A stretch of DNA of 64,000 nucleotides from Paracoccus ravus (GTDB lineage Bacteria > Pseudomonadota > Alphaproteobacteria > Rhodobacterales > Rhodobacteraceae), in the NCBI RefSeq assembly GCF_004522175.1, contig NZ_SDEB01000010.1, positions 1-64,000 on the forward strand. Direction: 5' to 3'. The translations under genes were made by a program, and so were the position numbers. The notes below the pieces were generated by a model. It ran no database searches. It saw only the letters and a program-made list of their open reading frames with translations, and was not told where the DNA came from. Below, piece after piece: positions 8,461 to 17,995 of the stretch (the stretch's first letter is position 1; the number at the start of each line of letters is the position of its first letter).

Positions 8461-8674
8461 ACTGTGCGCCCGCCAGATTAGATCGTGGTGGGGCCGCCGA
8501 AAGCGTGAAAGGCGATTGCGCTAGCGCCCTACGCTTTGCGGGCCGAGGCGCTCTGGGTCGGGTCACGCGCAGGCGGTCGCGATATGGTGCGACATTCTGC
8601 GGCAAAGGACCATGACACGCCTGTCCTGTCGAAAGCGTCCGAGGCCCGCATCTTGGGTGCAAGGCAGCTTCGTC

Positions 8675-10240
8675 CTACGCCCCCGAGTTGCGCGAATATT
8701 GGATTTCGCGGGCAAGCCAGCAGCCCAGCGTCAATCCCGAGACCCGGCCCTGATCGTCGCGTTCGACAAGCAGGGTCCAGTCTCCGGGCGCGGGTGCGTC
8801 CATCGAGCGGCGGGTGGCGATCAGCCAGGCATCCTTGCCTGCGGGCTCCATGCGCTCCATCCGGCCACGGCCCAGCAGCCCGTCGAAACGGGCATAGGCG
8901 GCACCGTCGCGCGCCTCGATCTCAAGCGCGGCCTCAAGCTCGTCGGAATGGTAGCGCCCGGCAATCTCGGTTCCATCCGCCGCATCGACCACGGCCAGCG
9001 GCGCGAGCAAGGCGGTCAGATTGTCGCCGGGACGCTGCATCGAAAGCGCTTCGCCGGCGCGGGTCAGGATCACGGTCGGGGCGGATAATGTGCCATCGGG
9101 GGAAACTGTCAGCGTCTCGGCCCCGGTGGCATGACGCAGCCTTGCCGAGTTCCGCGCGGAATCGACCCGGCTCAGCAATCCGTTCGGCCCGATCCATTGC
9201 CCGTCCCAGCCATCGGGAACAGGCGACGCGGGTTCCTCGGCCACACCCAGCGCGGATTTGAGAAGGCCGGCCGCCGCGGCGAAGCTGTCTGCCTCGTGGT
9301 TGAAGATCACCACTGCCGAAATCCGCGCGTCGCGGCAATAAAGCCTTTGGGCGCGAAACCCCCGCAGCGCCCCGGCATGGCCGGTAAAGGCATGATCCCC
9401 GATCGTGACATGGGCCAGACCATAGCCGTAGCGCGCGGGCGTCCCATCCGCGAAGCGCGGAGGAACCGAAATACGACGGTAAAGGCTCGTCTCATCTTCG
9501 CGGGTGGCGTCGATCCAGGCCTCATAGGCCAGCATATCCTCGAGCGAGGCCGAGATCCCCGCATCTCCGATCCAGTAGATCGCGTTCTGCGCCGGAAAGA
9601 AGCCGGTCGCGTCGCTGCCCTCATAGCCCACCACGCCATCCTCGGGCCGGCTGGTATCCGAGGTCAGGGTCGCGGTCTTCATCCCTGCCGGCTCCCAGAT
9701 CAGGCGTCGATAGAGTTCCCTGAGCGCCTCGCCGGTCTCGCTTTCGATCAATTCGGAGAGGATGCGGTAATTGCAGTTGCAATAGGAATATTGCGTGCCG
9801 GGGGGGAAATGGCCGGTCTTCATCCGCGCCAGCAAAGGCAGGGCATCCTCGCGGCGGAAGGGTTGTTCGGCCAGCCCGCCCTGCAGGACGGTCAGCGCCC
9901 AGTAGTCGCGCAGCCCGGACTGGTTGTCGCAAAGCTGGCGGATGCTGGGCAGGGGGCCGCTGAAATTCGGCAGGAACTCGGCCACGCGGGCGTCAAGCCG
10001 CGCGGGGTCCTTCTGCGTCGCAAGCAGGACGGCGCAGGTGAACTGTTTCGAGATCGAACAGATCGGCAGCCGCGTCATGCCTGTCATGGGCTGGGCGCTG
10101 TCCAGATCGGCATAGCCCCATGCCCGCGCCGCGACGACCTGCCCATCCTTGACGATGCCCGCGACACCGCCCGGTCCGGGAAAGCGCTTGGGCAAGGCAT
10201 TCAACGCGGCGTCGAGCGCGGCAAGGTCGATCTGGCTCAT
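8675..10240 (-). CDS. dap: D-aminopeptidase, serine hydrolase family S12 (521 aa)
   Basis: Closely resembles the D-aminopeptidase DAP of Ochrobactrum anthropi, a penicillin-recognising enzyme that removes N-terminal D-residues from peptides and D-amino-acid amides. With the ATG at 10240, the catalytic SISK falls at Ser62/Lys65 and the YxN motif at Tyr153, the same numbers as in DAP; the third motif is HAG at about 288 instead of HGG. The two C-terminal beta-barrel domains are present, with YHSDELEA, RSMDAP and a final GCWLARE. The frame is open further upstream, but an earlier start would run into the preceding gene. Last gene of the large minus-strand operon, 64 bases after a Dpp-type binding protein. 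No signal peptide, so cytoplasmic. Confidence 0.93.
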   Translation of the reverse strand: MSQIDLAALDAALNALPKRFPGPGGVAGIVKDGQVVAARAWGYADLDSAQPMTGMTRLPICSISKQFTCAVLLATQKDPARLDARVAEFLPNFSGPLPSIRQLCDNQSGLRDYWALTVLQGGLAEQPFRREDALPLLARMKTGHFPPGTQYSYCNCNYRILSELIESETGEALRELYRRLIWEPAGMKTATLTSDTSRPEDGVVGYEGSDATGFFPAQNAIYWIGDAGISASLEDMLAYEAWIDATREDETSLYRRISVPPRFADGTPARYGYGLAHVTIGDHAFTGHAGALRGFRAQRLYCRDARISAVVIFNHEADSFAAAAGLLKSALGVAEEPASPVPDGWDGQWIGPNGLLSRVDSARNSARLRHATGAETLTVSPDGTLSAPTVILTRAGEALSMQRPGDNLTALLAPLAVVDAADGTEIAGRYHSDELEAALEIEARDGAAYARFDGLLGRGRMERMEPAGKDAWLIATRRSMDAPAPGDWTLLVERDDQGRVSGLTLGCWLAREIQYSRNSGA

Positions 10241-10304
10241 CATGTCACCATTCATGAAATATCCGGAAGGAGCGGCGCAGGGTCCCGCGCCGCCCCCGAT
10301 GCAC

Positions 10305-11819
10305 TCAATAGGTTTTGACCGTGTCTTCAAGGAAGAACCGGCCCAGCGGGTTCTGGCCGAAATTCTCGATCCCCTTGCGGGTCACGCTGATATAGGGGCT
10401 GTAATAGAGGTCGATCCAATGCACATCGGCCTTGGCCAGCTTCTGGATATCGGCATAGATCGCCTCGCGCTTGGCGGGGTCCATTTCCAGCCGGGCCTCG
10501 GCCACGAGGTTCTTGACCTCTTCGTTATTGTAGCGGGTCATGTAATTCATGTTGACATCATGGCCCAGAACGAAGGTGGTCTTCTGGTCGGGATCGAGGA
10601 TGTCATTGGTCCAATACATCACCGACAGGTCATATTCGCCGTTGATCAGCATGTCCCAGCTTTGGCTGGGGTCGATCTTTTGCAGGTTCAGGGTGATGCC
10701 GACATTGCCCAACTGCTGCTGCAGAAGGACAGCGATCTGTTCGTCGACCTCGTTCCCGGCATTCACGACATAATCGAACGAAAGCGGGCCTGTCCCGGCC
10801 TCTTCCAGCAGCGCCTTGGCCTTTTCGGCGTCGAAGGGACGCGCGCCATTCTCGTCGCTGTGATAAAGCGCGCCCTTTGGGATGTAGGAATTCGCCACCT
10901 CGCCCAGACCAAAGGTCACGGTGTCGATGATCGCCTGCTTGTCGATGGCATAGTCGATCGCCTCGCGCACCTTCGCATTGTCCAAGGGCGCATGTTCCTG
11001 GTTCATCAGCAGGTGATCCTCGCGCGTCGAGGGGTCGATCACCACGGCGAGGTTATCATCCTTTTGCAACTCGGCCACGCGCGAGAAGGGGACATAGATC
11101 GCCGCATCCAGCTCGCCCGCCTGCACGGCCAGCATCCGCGTATTGTCATCCGGGATCGAGCGCCACTCGACACCGTCCAGATCGACATTGGCCGCATCCC
11201 AATATTCGGGGTTCTTCTTCAGCTTCACCCGGTCGCCGCGCAGCCATTCGTCAAGCATGAACGCCCCCGAGCCGACGGGCTTTTCGGCAAAGCCTTCGGG
11301 GCCAAGCGCCTCCATCGCCGCCTTGGAGACGATCGAGGCCCCGGGCATTGCCAGCGTCGACAGGAACGGAGCCGAGGGGCCGCTCAGCGTGACGATAAGC
11401 GTCTGGGGGTCGGGGGTCTGGATGTCCTTGATGATCTTGTAGCTGTCGGACCAGAGCGAAAGCTCGCTGTCGCGGATGCGGGTCAGCGAATAAGCGGCAT
11501 CCTCCGAGGTCACCGCCGTGCCGTCCGAGAATTTCGCCGGTCGCAGATGGAACGTATAGCTCAGCCCGTCGGACGAGACCTCCCAGCTTTCCGCAAGGCC
11601 GGGCAGCAGTTCCTGTCCCGCCTTGTCGACCCGCACCAGCACGTCGAAGACATTGGAAAAGACCCAGAAGTCGATGTTCTGCGCGGTGGCGATCGGGTCG
11701 AAGGTGCTGGAATCCTCGCGCCGGCCGATGCTGAGGACGCCCCCCGCCTCGGCAACCGAAACAAGCGCGGTCGATGTCATCAGCCCCAGCAATGCTGCCT
11801 TGGCCCAGTTCGTGATCAT
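10305..11819 (-). CDS. Dpp/Opp-type periplasmic binding protein, second transporter (504 aa)
   Basis: Family 5 solute-binding protein for peptides or similar ligands. A signal peptide spans about residues 1-25 (cleavage near AEA-GGVL). The family profile follows: SIGRREDSSTFDPI, LLPGLAESWEVSSDGLSYTFHL, KFSDGTAVTSEDAAYSL and GSGAFMLDEW. It belongs with the adjacent permeases and double ATPase at 11.8-15.3 kb, and its ATG overlaps the end of the ATPase gene by 4 bases. The D-aminopeptidase follows, so D-residue-containing peptides or amides are plausible ligands. This is inference from context. Confidence 0.92.
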   Translation of the reverse strand: MITNWAKAALLGLMTSTALVSVAEAGGVLSIGRREDSSTFDPIATAQNIDFWVFSNVFDVLVRVDKAGQELLPGLAESWEVSSDGLSYTFHLRPAKFSDGTAVTSEDAAYSLTRIRDSELSLWSDSYKIIKDIQTPDPQTLIVTLSGPSAPFLSTLAMPGASIVSKAAMEALGPEGFAEKPVGSGAFMLDEWLRGDRVKLKKNPEYWDAANVDLDGVEWRSIPDDNTRMLAVQAGELDAAIYVPFSRVAELQKDDNLAVVIDPSTREDHLLMNQEHAPLDNAKVREAIDYAIDKQAIIDTVTFGLGEVANSYIPKGALYHSDENGARPFDAEKAKALLEEAGTGPLSFDYVVNAGNEVDEQIAVLLQQQLGNVGITLNLQKIDPSQSWDMLINGEYDLSVMYWTNDILDPDQKTTFVLGHDVNMNYMTRYNNEEVKNLVAEARLEMDPAKREAIYADIQKLAKADVHWIDLYYSPYISVTRKGIENFGQNPLGRFFLEDTVKTY

Positions 11820-13474
11820 GTCGTCAACTCCCGTTGGCTGGTTGGTGAAAGGCCGCCGTTCATCGGTCGGTCCGGGTCGATATCGGGTATCGCGGCGATC
11901 AGCGCCGCCGTGTAATCCCTTGCGGGATGGTCGAAGACCGCGGCCGAGGGGCCGTCCTCGACGATCTCGCCGCGATGCATCACCACGGTCCGGGCGCAGA
12001 GGTTGCGCACGATGGCAAGGTCATGGGCGATGAAGATCAGCGTCAGCCCATGCTGCGCGGCCAGTTTGCGGAAAAGCGCGACAATCTGAGACTGGATGGT
12101 GACATCGAGCGCGGCCACGCATTCATCGGCGATGATCACGCGTGGCTCCACCGCCAGCGCCCGCGCGATTCCCGCGCGCTGGCATTGCCCTCCCGACAGG
12201 CTGCGCGGCCGCCGCGACGCGAAGGAGCGCTCAAGCCCGACCATGTCGAGCAACTCGTCGATGCGGGCCGAGACGCGTTTCGGCTCGGTCAGGCCCCGGC
12301 TGCGCAGCACCTCGGCCAGGGTTTCCCCGATCGTCTTGCGCGGATTGAGCGAATTGAACGGGTCCTGAAAGACCATCGCCACTTCGGCGCGAAGGCGGCG
12401 CAGAGCGGCCATGTGGCGGAGCGTCAGCACCTCGCCGTCATGGGCGACGCTGCCGGCGCTTGCCGGGATCAGACCCATCAGCGTCCGCGCCAGCGTGCTT
12501 TTGCCCGAACCGGATTCGCCCACAATGCCGACCGTCTCGCCGGGCCAGATCTGCAGCGACACGCCCCTGAGGGCACGAAACCCCGTGCCGCGGCGAAGGA
12601 AACCGCCGCCGGGATAGGCCACCTCAAGATCGTTCACCTCGAAAATCGGACGGGCATGGCCGTGCGAGGGCAGGGGCGGGACGTCCCCGCTGGTCAGCGC
12701 AGGATGCGAGGCGATCAGCTCGCGCGTATAGGGATGGCCGGGCGCGGCAAGCAGGGCGCGCTTTTCCCCCTGTTCGACCAGCCTTCCATGGCGCATGACC
12801 GCGATGCGGTCGCAGGTCTGGGCGACGACGCCCAGATCATGGGTGATGAGGATGATCGACAGGCCGCGCGCCGCGCGCAGATCCATCAGCAGGCGCAGGA
12901 TCTGGGCCTGGATGGTCACGTCAAGCGCAGTGGTCGGCTCATCCGCGATCAGGATCTCGGGGTCGCAGGCCAGGGCAATGGCGATCATCGCGCGCTGTCG
13001 CATCCCGCCCGAGAATTCATGCGCATAGCTGGCGAAGGCGGCGGCAGGATCGGGAAATCCCACCTGATCCAGAAGCGTGATCGCCTCGCATCGCGCGGCG
13101 CGCCCCCGCAACCCGCGATGCAGCGCCAGCCCCTCGCAGATCTGGCGGCCGATCCGCATCACCGGGTCGAGATGGCTGCTCGGGTTCTGAAAAATCATGC
13201 CGATGCGGCGCCCGCGGATCTTGTCGATCGCGGCATCCCGCAGGATCTCGGATCCTTCCAGCCGGACCGATCCGCCGCAGACCTGCAGGTTCCGCGAGGG
13301 AAGCAGCCCGATCACCGTCCGGCAGAGCAGGCTTTTGCCCGAACCGGATTCCCCGACCAGGCCAAGGATCTCGCCCTTGCCGAGTTGCAGGGAAATCCGG
13401 TCCAGCAGCAGGCGCTCGATCCCGTTCTGCCGGAAGGCGACCGAAAGTTCGGTGATGGACAGCAGTGGCGTCAT
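11816..13474 (-). CDS. Fused double ATPase (DppD-DppF type), second transporter (552 aa)
   Basis: Two ABC ATPase domains in one chain. Domain 1 (about residues 5-260) has Walker A GESGSGKS and signature [10 protein letters not shown]. Domain 2 (about 280-540) has GESGSGKS and [10 protein letters not shown]; the Cys replaces the usual Arg in the signature. Both have DEP- or DEC-type Walker B regions ([20 protein letters not shown]), the latter unusual. The start at 13474 overlaps the preceding permease stop as ATGA. It powers the dipeptide-like transporter whose permeases lie just upstream. Confidence 0.93.
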   Translation of the reverse strand: MTPLLSITELSVAFRQNGIERLLLDRISLQLGKGEILGLVGESGSGKSLLCRTVIGLLPSRNLQVCGGSVRLEGSEILRDAAIDKIRGRRIGMIFQNPSSHLDPVMRIGRQICEGLALHRGLRGRAARCEAITLLDQVGFPDPAAAFASYAHEFSGGMRQRAMIAIALACDPEILIADEPTTALDVTIQAQILRLLMDLRAARGLSIILITHDLGVVAQTCDRIAVMRHGRLVEQGEKRALLAAPGHPYTRELIASHPALTSGDVPPLPSHGHARPIFEVNDLEVAYPGGGFLRRGTGFRALRGVSLQIWPGETVGIVGESGSGKSTLARTLMGLIPASAGSVAHDGEVLTLRHMAALRRLRAEVAMVFQDPFNSLNPRKTIGETLAEVLRSRGLTEPKRVSARIDELLDMVGLERSFASRRPRSLSGGQCQRAGIARALAVEPRVIIADECVAALDVTIQSQIVALFRKLAAQHGLTLIFIAHDLAIVRNLCARTVVMHRGEIVEDGPSAAVFDHPARDYTAALIAAIPDIDPDRPMNGGLSPTSQRELTT

Positions 13475-14322
13475 TCCCGTATCCCCATCAGGTCGGCCAG
13501 CGCATCGCCGGTCAGGGAAAATCCGAAAGCCAGCGCGACGATGGCGAGGCCGGGGAAAAGCGTGATCCACCAGGCTTGGGTGATGAAGCCCTGCGCCTCG
13601 GCCACCATGACGCCCCATTCCGCGACCGGGGGCTGCACGCCCAGCCCCAGATAGCTGATCGCCGCGCCGTTGAGCAACACCAGCACCGCATCCGACATGA
13701 TAAAGACCAGCGAACCGGCCAGCGCGTTCGGCAGCAGATGCCCGAACATGATCCTGAGCCGCGAAAAACCCAGGCTCGCCGCGGCGACGGCGAAATCCTG
13801 CGTCTTCAGCACGAGGATCTGGGCCCGGATCAGCCGCGCGTAGCTGACCCAGCCGACCAGCGCCATGGCGATGTAGAAGCTGCTCAACCCCGGACCCAGG
13901 ATGGTGATGATCGACAGCATCAGCACAAGAAAGGGAAAGGCCAGCACCACATCGATGATGCGCATGAAAAGCGCATCGACCCAGCCTCCGAAGAACCCCG
14001 CGACCGTGCCCACGACGGTCCCGATCAGGAAGGGAAAGATCACCCCGATGATCGCGATCTGCAGGTCGATCCTTGCGCCCCAGATCACCCGGCTGAACAC
14101 GTCGCGCCCGAAATTGTCGGTGCCGAAGGGATGGGCCAGCGAAGGGGGCTGCAGCCGCGCCGCCGCGTCCTGATAGATCGGATCATGGGGCGCGATCAGC
14201 CCCGCCGCCAGCGCCATCACGACAAAGCCCGTCAGGATCGCAATGCCCGCGGCCAGCATCGGGCGGCGGCCGAAGCGGCGGCTCCAGCGCGGCAGAAGCG
14301 AAAGATCGGCGGTCCGGATCAT
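13471..14322 (-). CDS. DppC-type permease, second transporter (283 aa)
   Basis: Inner-membrane subunit with six predicted helices. The N-terminal DPIYQDAAARLQPPSLAHPFGTDNFGRDVFSR segment is typical of DppC/OppC (GTDxxGRDxxSR). The EAA-like loop appears as AAASLGFSRLRIMFGHLLPN. Length is normal. It overlaps the DppB-type gene upstream and the ATPase gene downstream by 4 bases each. Confidence 0.93.
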   Translation of the reverse strand: MIRTADLSLLPRWSRRFGRRPMLAAGIAILTGFVVMALAAGLIAPHDPIYQDAAARLQPPSLAHPFGTDNFGRDVFSRVIWGARIDLQIAIIGVIFPFLIGTVVGTVAGFFGGWVDALFMRIIDVVLAFPFLVLMLSIITILGPGLSSFYIAMALVGWVSYARLIRAQILVLKTQDFAVAAASLGFSRLRIMFGHLLPNALAGSLVFIMSDAVLVLLNGAAISYLGLGVQPPVAEWGVMVAEAQGFITQAWWITLFPGLAIVALAFGFSLTGDALADLMGIRE

Positions 14323-15257
14323 AGCTCGACCCTCGGATCAAGGGCGACCGTGACGATATCGGCCAGGAAATTGATCAGCACGGTGGCGCAGGCGAATGTC
14401 AGGGCGACGCCCTGCACCACCATGTAATCGCGGGTAAAGATCCCCCGCACCATCAGCTGTCCCAGTCCCGGCAGGGCAAAGACGCTTTCCACGACCACCG
14501 TGCCGCCGATCAGCCAGCCGATATTGACCGCCAGCAGGTTGACGGTCGGCAGCAAGGCATTCGGCACGACATGGTGCCAGAAGACCGCGCTTTCGGGCAG
14601 GCCACGCGCGCGGGCGGCCGTGGCAATGTCGGATTGCAGCCCCGCGATCATTCCCGCCCTCAGCGAGCGGGTCAGCACCGCCGAGAGCGACAGCGCAATG
14701 GTCAGGCCGGGCAGGACCAGATGAACCAGCTTGTCGGCGAAACCCTGACCATAGCCCGAGACCGGCAGCCAGCCCAACCTGACCGAGAACAGCAGGATCA
14801 GCATGGCTCCCAGCCAAAAGGACGGAAAGCCGATCCCGGCGGTCGAGGCCAGCCGGACGGCGTGATCTGCGATGCGGCCCTGCCGCCGGGCCGAAAGTGC
14901 CGCGCAGGGCAGGGCGATGATCAGCGCCAGCAGCACGCCCATCCCGACAAGGGCCAGCGTCGGCTCGATCCGCGTTCCGATCAGGCGCAGCACGTCGATC
15001 TTGTAAAGCGTCGAGCGGCCCATCTCTCCGGCAAGGAGGTTCTTGATGAAATAGAGATACTGGACCCAGATCGGGTCATCGAGCCCGTATTGGGCGCGGA
15101 TATTGGCGATCGCGGCGGGTGTCGCGCGCGTGCCCAGCAGGATCCGCGCCGGATCGCCGGGGATCAGCCGGACCAGGACGAAGGTGATCACCGAGATGCC
15201 GAAAAGCACCGGCAGGAATTGCAGCGGACGGAACAGGACGAAACGATAGCGATGCAT
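14319..15257 (-). CDS. DppB-type permease, second transporter (312 aa)
   Basis: Inner-membrane subunit with six helices. The first helix is followed by RLIPGDPARILLGTRATP, the hallmark of DppB/OppB proteins. The EAA loop reads TAARARGLPESAVFWHHVVPN. Its ATG shares one base with the TGA of the double ATPase gene upstream (TGATG), so translation is probably coupled. This gene begins the second transporter set inside the operon. Confidence 0.93.
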   Translation of the reverse strand: MHRYRFVLFRPLQFLPVLFGISVITFVLVRLIPGDPARILLGTRATPAAIANIRAQYGLDDPIWVQYLYFIKNLLAGEMGRSTLYKIDVLRLIGTRIEPTLALVGMGVLLALIIALPCAALSARRQGRIADHAVRLASTAGIGFPSFWLGAMLILLFSVRLGWLPVSGYGQGFADKLVHLVLPGLTIALSLSAVLTRSLRAGMIAGLQSDIATAARARGLPESAVFWHHVVPNALLPTVNLLAVNIGWLIGGTVVVESVFALPGLGQLMVRGIFTRDYMVVQGVALTFACATVLINFLADIVTVALDPRVEL

Positions 15258-17035
15258 CAGGCGGCGCTCTCCATGGTGGAGGAGGGCAGCGCGACAAGAT
15301 GACCGCCGCCGATATCGCGCAGTTCCATCCGGACCGGCCCCGCGCCAAGCGGGTGGATCGGGCTCGGCACCTCGCCTGCGGGGCGCAGATGCGCGGGGCG
15401 CAGATGGTCGGGGTCGGGCGCCGGGACGGCCTCGATCAACCGCCGGGTATAGGGATGCTGCGGATTGCCGAAGATCTGCGCGCGGCAGCCCATCTCGACC
15501 ACCTGACCCAGATACATGACCGCGACGCGGTCGGCGATATTCTCGACCACCGCCATGTCATGGCTGATGAAGAGATAGGCGATGCCGAGGTCGCGCTTCA
15601 ATTCGTCGAGCAGCGCCAGTACCCGCGCCTGGACCGAGACATCCAGCGCCGAGGCGCTTTCATCGCAGATGATCAGCCGGGGCCGCAGCGCCAGCGCGCG
15701 GGCGATGCAGATGCGCTGCCGCTGCCCGCCCGAGAATTCATGCGGGTAGCGTTCCGCAGAGTCGCGCGGCAGGCCGACAAGATCGAACAGCTCGAACATC
15801 CGGGCGCGGCGTTCAGCGGGCGTGCCGATGGCGTGGATCTGGAGGGGTTCGGCAACCAGATCGCCCACCCGCATCCGGGGGTCAAGCGCGGCCATCGGAT
15901 CCTGAAAGACCATCTGGACATCGCGGCAGAGTGCCTTGCGGCCCTGGGCGTCCAGACTGCCACGCAGCCGCCCTGCAAGTTCGATCCGCCCGTCATGCTG
16001 GACCAGCCCGACCATGGCCTTGGCAATGGTCGATTTGCCGCAGCCGGATTCGCCGACCAGCGCAAAGGTCTCGCCGGGCAGAATCTGGAAGCTCACGGAT
16101 TCCACGGCATGAACGCGGTGGGTCACGCGTCGCGTCAGACCGCTGCGAATATCGAAACGGACCGAAACGTCCCTCAGCACCGCGACGGGGGCCGAGGCCG
16201 GGACCGGGCGCGCCCCGCAGCCCTTGCCCATCCGGGGCACGGCCGCCAGCAATTCGCGGGTATAATCTGCCGCCGGGGTCGAAAAGATCTGCCGCACGTG
16301 GCCCTGCTCGACCATTTGTCCGGCGCGCATGACCAGCACGCGATCGGCCATCTCGGCCACCACGCCCATGTCATGGGTGATCAGGATCAGCGCCGTGCCG
16401 GTTTCGCGCTGCAGGTCGCGCAGCAGGTCCAGAACCTCGCGCTGCACCGTCACGTCAAGCGCGGTCGTGGGCTCGTCGCAGATCAGCACGGCGGGTCTGA
16501 GCAGGAGCGCCATGGCGATCATCACCCTTTGCCGCATGCCGCCCGACAATTCATGCGGATATTGACCCATCCGCCGCTCGGGCTGCGAGATCCGGACCGC
16601 GACAAGAGCCGTCAGAGCGCGCGCGCGCGCCTTGGATCGAGACACAGTTTCATGGGCATCGAGCGCCTCGACCAATTGTGCGCCGATGGTCATGACCGGG
16701 TTCAGGCTGGTCATCGGCTCCTGAAAGATCATCGCGATCCGCCCGCCGCGAATGTCGCGCAGGGCGCTTTCGGGCAGGGTCAGAAGATCGCGCCCGTCGA
16801 AGCGGACCTGCCCTCCCTCGGACCGTAGCGCCGATGGCAAAAGGCCCATGATCGCAAGCGAGGTAAGCGATTTGCCCGAACCGCTTTCCCCGGCAATCGC
16901 GAGAGTCTCGCCGGGGGCCAGATCGAAGCTCAGATCCCTGACCAGTGCGGGACCGTCCCCGTTCCGGACCGAGACCGTCAGGCCCCGGACCGAAAGCACG
17001 GGTGCAGGCACCCCCGTTTGGGCGGCCGAAATCAT
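15257..17035 (-). CDS. Fused double ATPase (DppD-DppF type), first transporter (592 aa)
   Basis: Two ABC ATPase domains. Domain 1 has Walker A GESGSGKS and signature LSGGMRQRVM; domain 2 has GESGCGKS and FSGGQRQRIC with CDESASALDV as Walker B. Both halves end with the oligopeptide-type C-terminal HPYTRRLIEAVP or YTRELLAAVP. The start at 17035 (MISAAQTG) overlaps the acetamidase stop by 4 bases; in-frame codons further upstream lie inside that gene. By position it serves the permeases at 19.6-21.5 kb, from which it is separated by the amidase. Confidence 0.93.
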   Translation of the reverse strand: MISAAQTGVPAPVLSVRGLTVSVRNGDGPALVRDLSFDLAPGETLAIAGESGSGKSLTSLAIMGLLPSALRSEGGQVRFDGRDLLTLPESALRDIRGGRIAMIFQEPMTSLNPVMTIGAQLVEALDAHETVSRSKARARALTALVAVRISQPERRMGQYPHELSGGMRQRVMIAMALLLRPAVLICDEPTTALDVTVQREVLDLLRDLQRETGTALILITHDMGVVAEMADRVLVMRAGQMVEQGHVRQIFSTPAADYTRELLAAVPRMGKGCGARPVPASAPVAVLRDVSVRFDIRSGLTRRVTHRVHAVESVSFQILPGETFALVGESGCGKSTIAKAMVGLVQHDGRIELAGRLRGSLDAQGRKALCRDVQMVFQDPMAALDPRMRVGDLVAEPLQIHAIGTPAERRARMFELFDLVGLPRDSAERYPHEFSGGQRQRICIARALALRPRLIICDESASALDVSVQARVLALLDELKRDLGIAYLFISHDMAVVENIADRVAVMYLGQVVEMGCRAQIFGNPQHPYTRRLIEAVPAPDPDHLRPAHLRPAGEVPSPIHPLGAGPVRMELRDIGGGHLVALPSSTMESAA

Positions 17036-17991
17036 TCGAAGACGGCGCGCGGGAAGTAAAAGCTGACGACCCAGTTCGGCATGTCGACGATTTCCGAGAT
17101 GCGCAGGTCGCCGCAGGTCGAGCAAAGCATATAGGCCTCGACCGCCGACATGCCGCGCGTCGCGCATAAGAGATCGATCATGCCCGAGACCGCGTCGCGC
17201 GCGCCCGACATCAGGTCGGGACCGATGCCGGTCGTGACCTCATAGCCTTTGGCGTCCAGATGGGTCGTCACCGGCCCGGGCGTGGTGAAGCGCGGCAGCT
17301 TCAGGTTGGCACCCTTGACCAGATCCAGCGTCAGCACGACATCCATCGGGCTTTCGATCGCCGTGCCGCAGACCTCGCCATCGCCCTGCGCGGCATGGGT
17401 GTCGCCGACGCTGAACAAAGCCCCGGCGACCTCGACCGGCAGATAAAGCGTCGTCCCCGCTGCGAGATCGCGGATATCGAGATTGCCGCCGACCCTTCGC
17501 GGCGGAACGACCGAATGCAACCCTGCCTCGGCTGGGGCGCAGCCGATGGTCCCGGCAAAGGGTTTCAGCGGAATGCGCGCGGCACTTCCCCAAAGCGCCG
17601 GGGCCAGCGTCGCCGGGTCATAATCCCAGATGATCAGCGCCGGATCGGCGAACTGGTCGGCGAGCAACCCGAAGCCCGGGATGTTCGCCGTCCAGCCCCA
17701 GCCGCGCCCGCCCTGCGCCTGCGGGGCGAAGCTGTCGATGGTGATTTTCAGCGCATCGCCCGGCTCGGCTCCCTCGACGAAGATCGGACCCGAGACGGGA
17801 TTGATCTTGCCGAAATCCAGCGCCGTCACATCGGCAAGGACCGAGGACGGGCCAAGCTGGCCCGCCGATGAATCATGGCAGTGAAACAGGATCGTAGATC
17901 CCGGATCGGCGCGCTGCGCGGGGGCAAGGGAATTGTCCCAGCCGAAATGATGCTGCGCGCCGTGGATGGTGTAGTTGCAGGCCTTGCACAT
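17032..17991 (-). CDS. Acetamidase/formamidase family amidohydrolase (319 aa)
   Basis: Member of the FmdA_AmdA family, which hydrolyse short amides to ammonia and the acid. Landmarks are DPGSTILFHCHDSSAGQL, GPIFVEGAEPGDALKI, the NLDIRDLAAGTTLYLPV block, and FSVGDTHAAQGDGEVCGTAIE with its metal-associated His/Asp/Glu. It is clearly shorter than the 409-residue formamidase at 59.1-60.4 kb and only distantly like it. It is embedded between the binding protein and ATPase of a Dpp-type transporter in an operon headed by an AmiC-like sensor, so an amide is the likely inducer and substrate. There is no signal peptide. Confidence 0.9.
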   Translation of the reverse strand: MCKACNYTIHGAQHHFGWDNSLAPAQRADPGSTILFHCHDSSAGQLGPSSVLADVTALDFGKINPVSGPIFVEGAEPGDALKITIDSFAPQAQGGRGWGWTANIPGFGLLADQFADPALIIWDYDPATLAPALWGSAARIPLKPFAGTIGCAPAEAGLHSVVPPRRVGGNLDIRDLAAGTTLYLPVEVAGALFSVGDTHAAQGDGEVCGTAIESPMDVVLTLDLVKGANLKLPRFTTPGPVTTHLDAKGYEVTTGIGPDLMSGARDAVSGMIDLLCATRGMSAVEAYMLCSTCGDLRISEIVDMPNWVVSFYFPRAVFE

Positions 17992-17995
17992 GGGA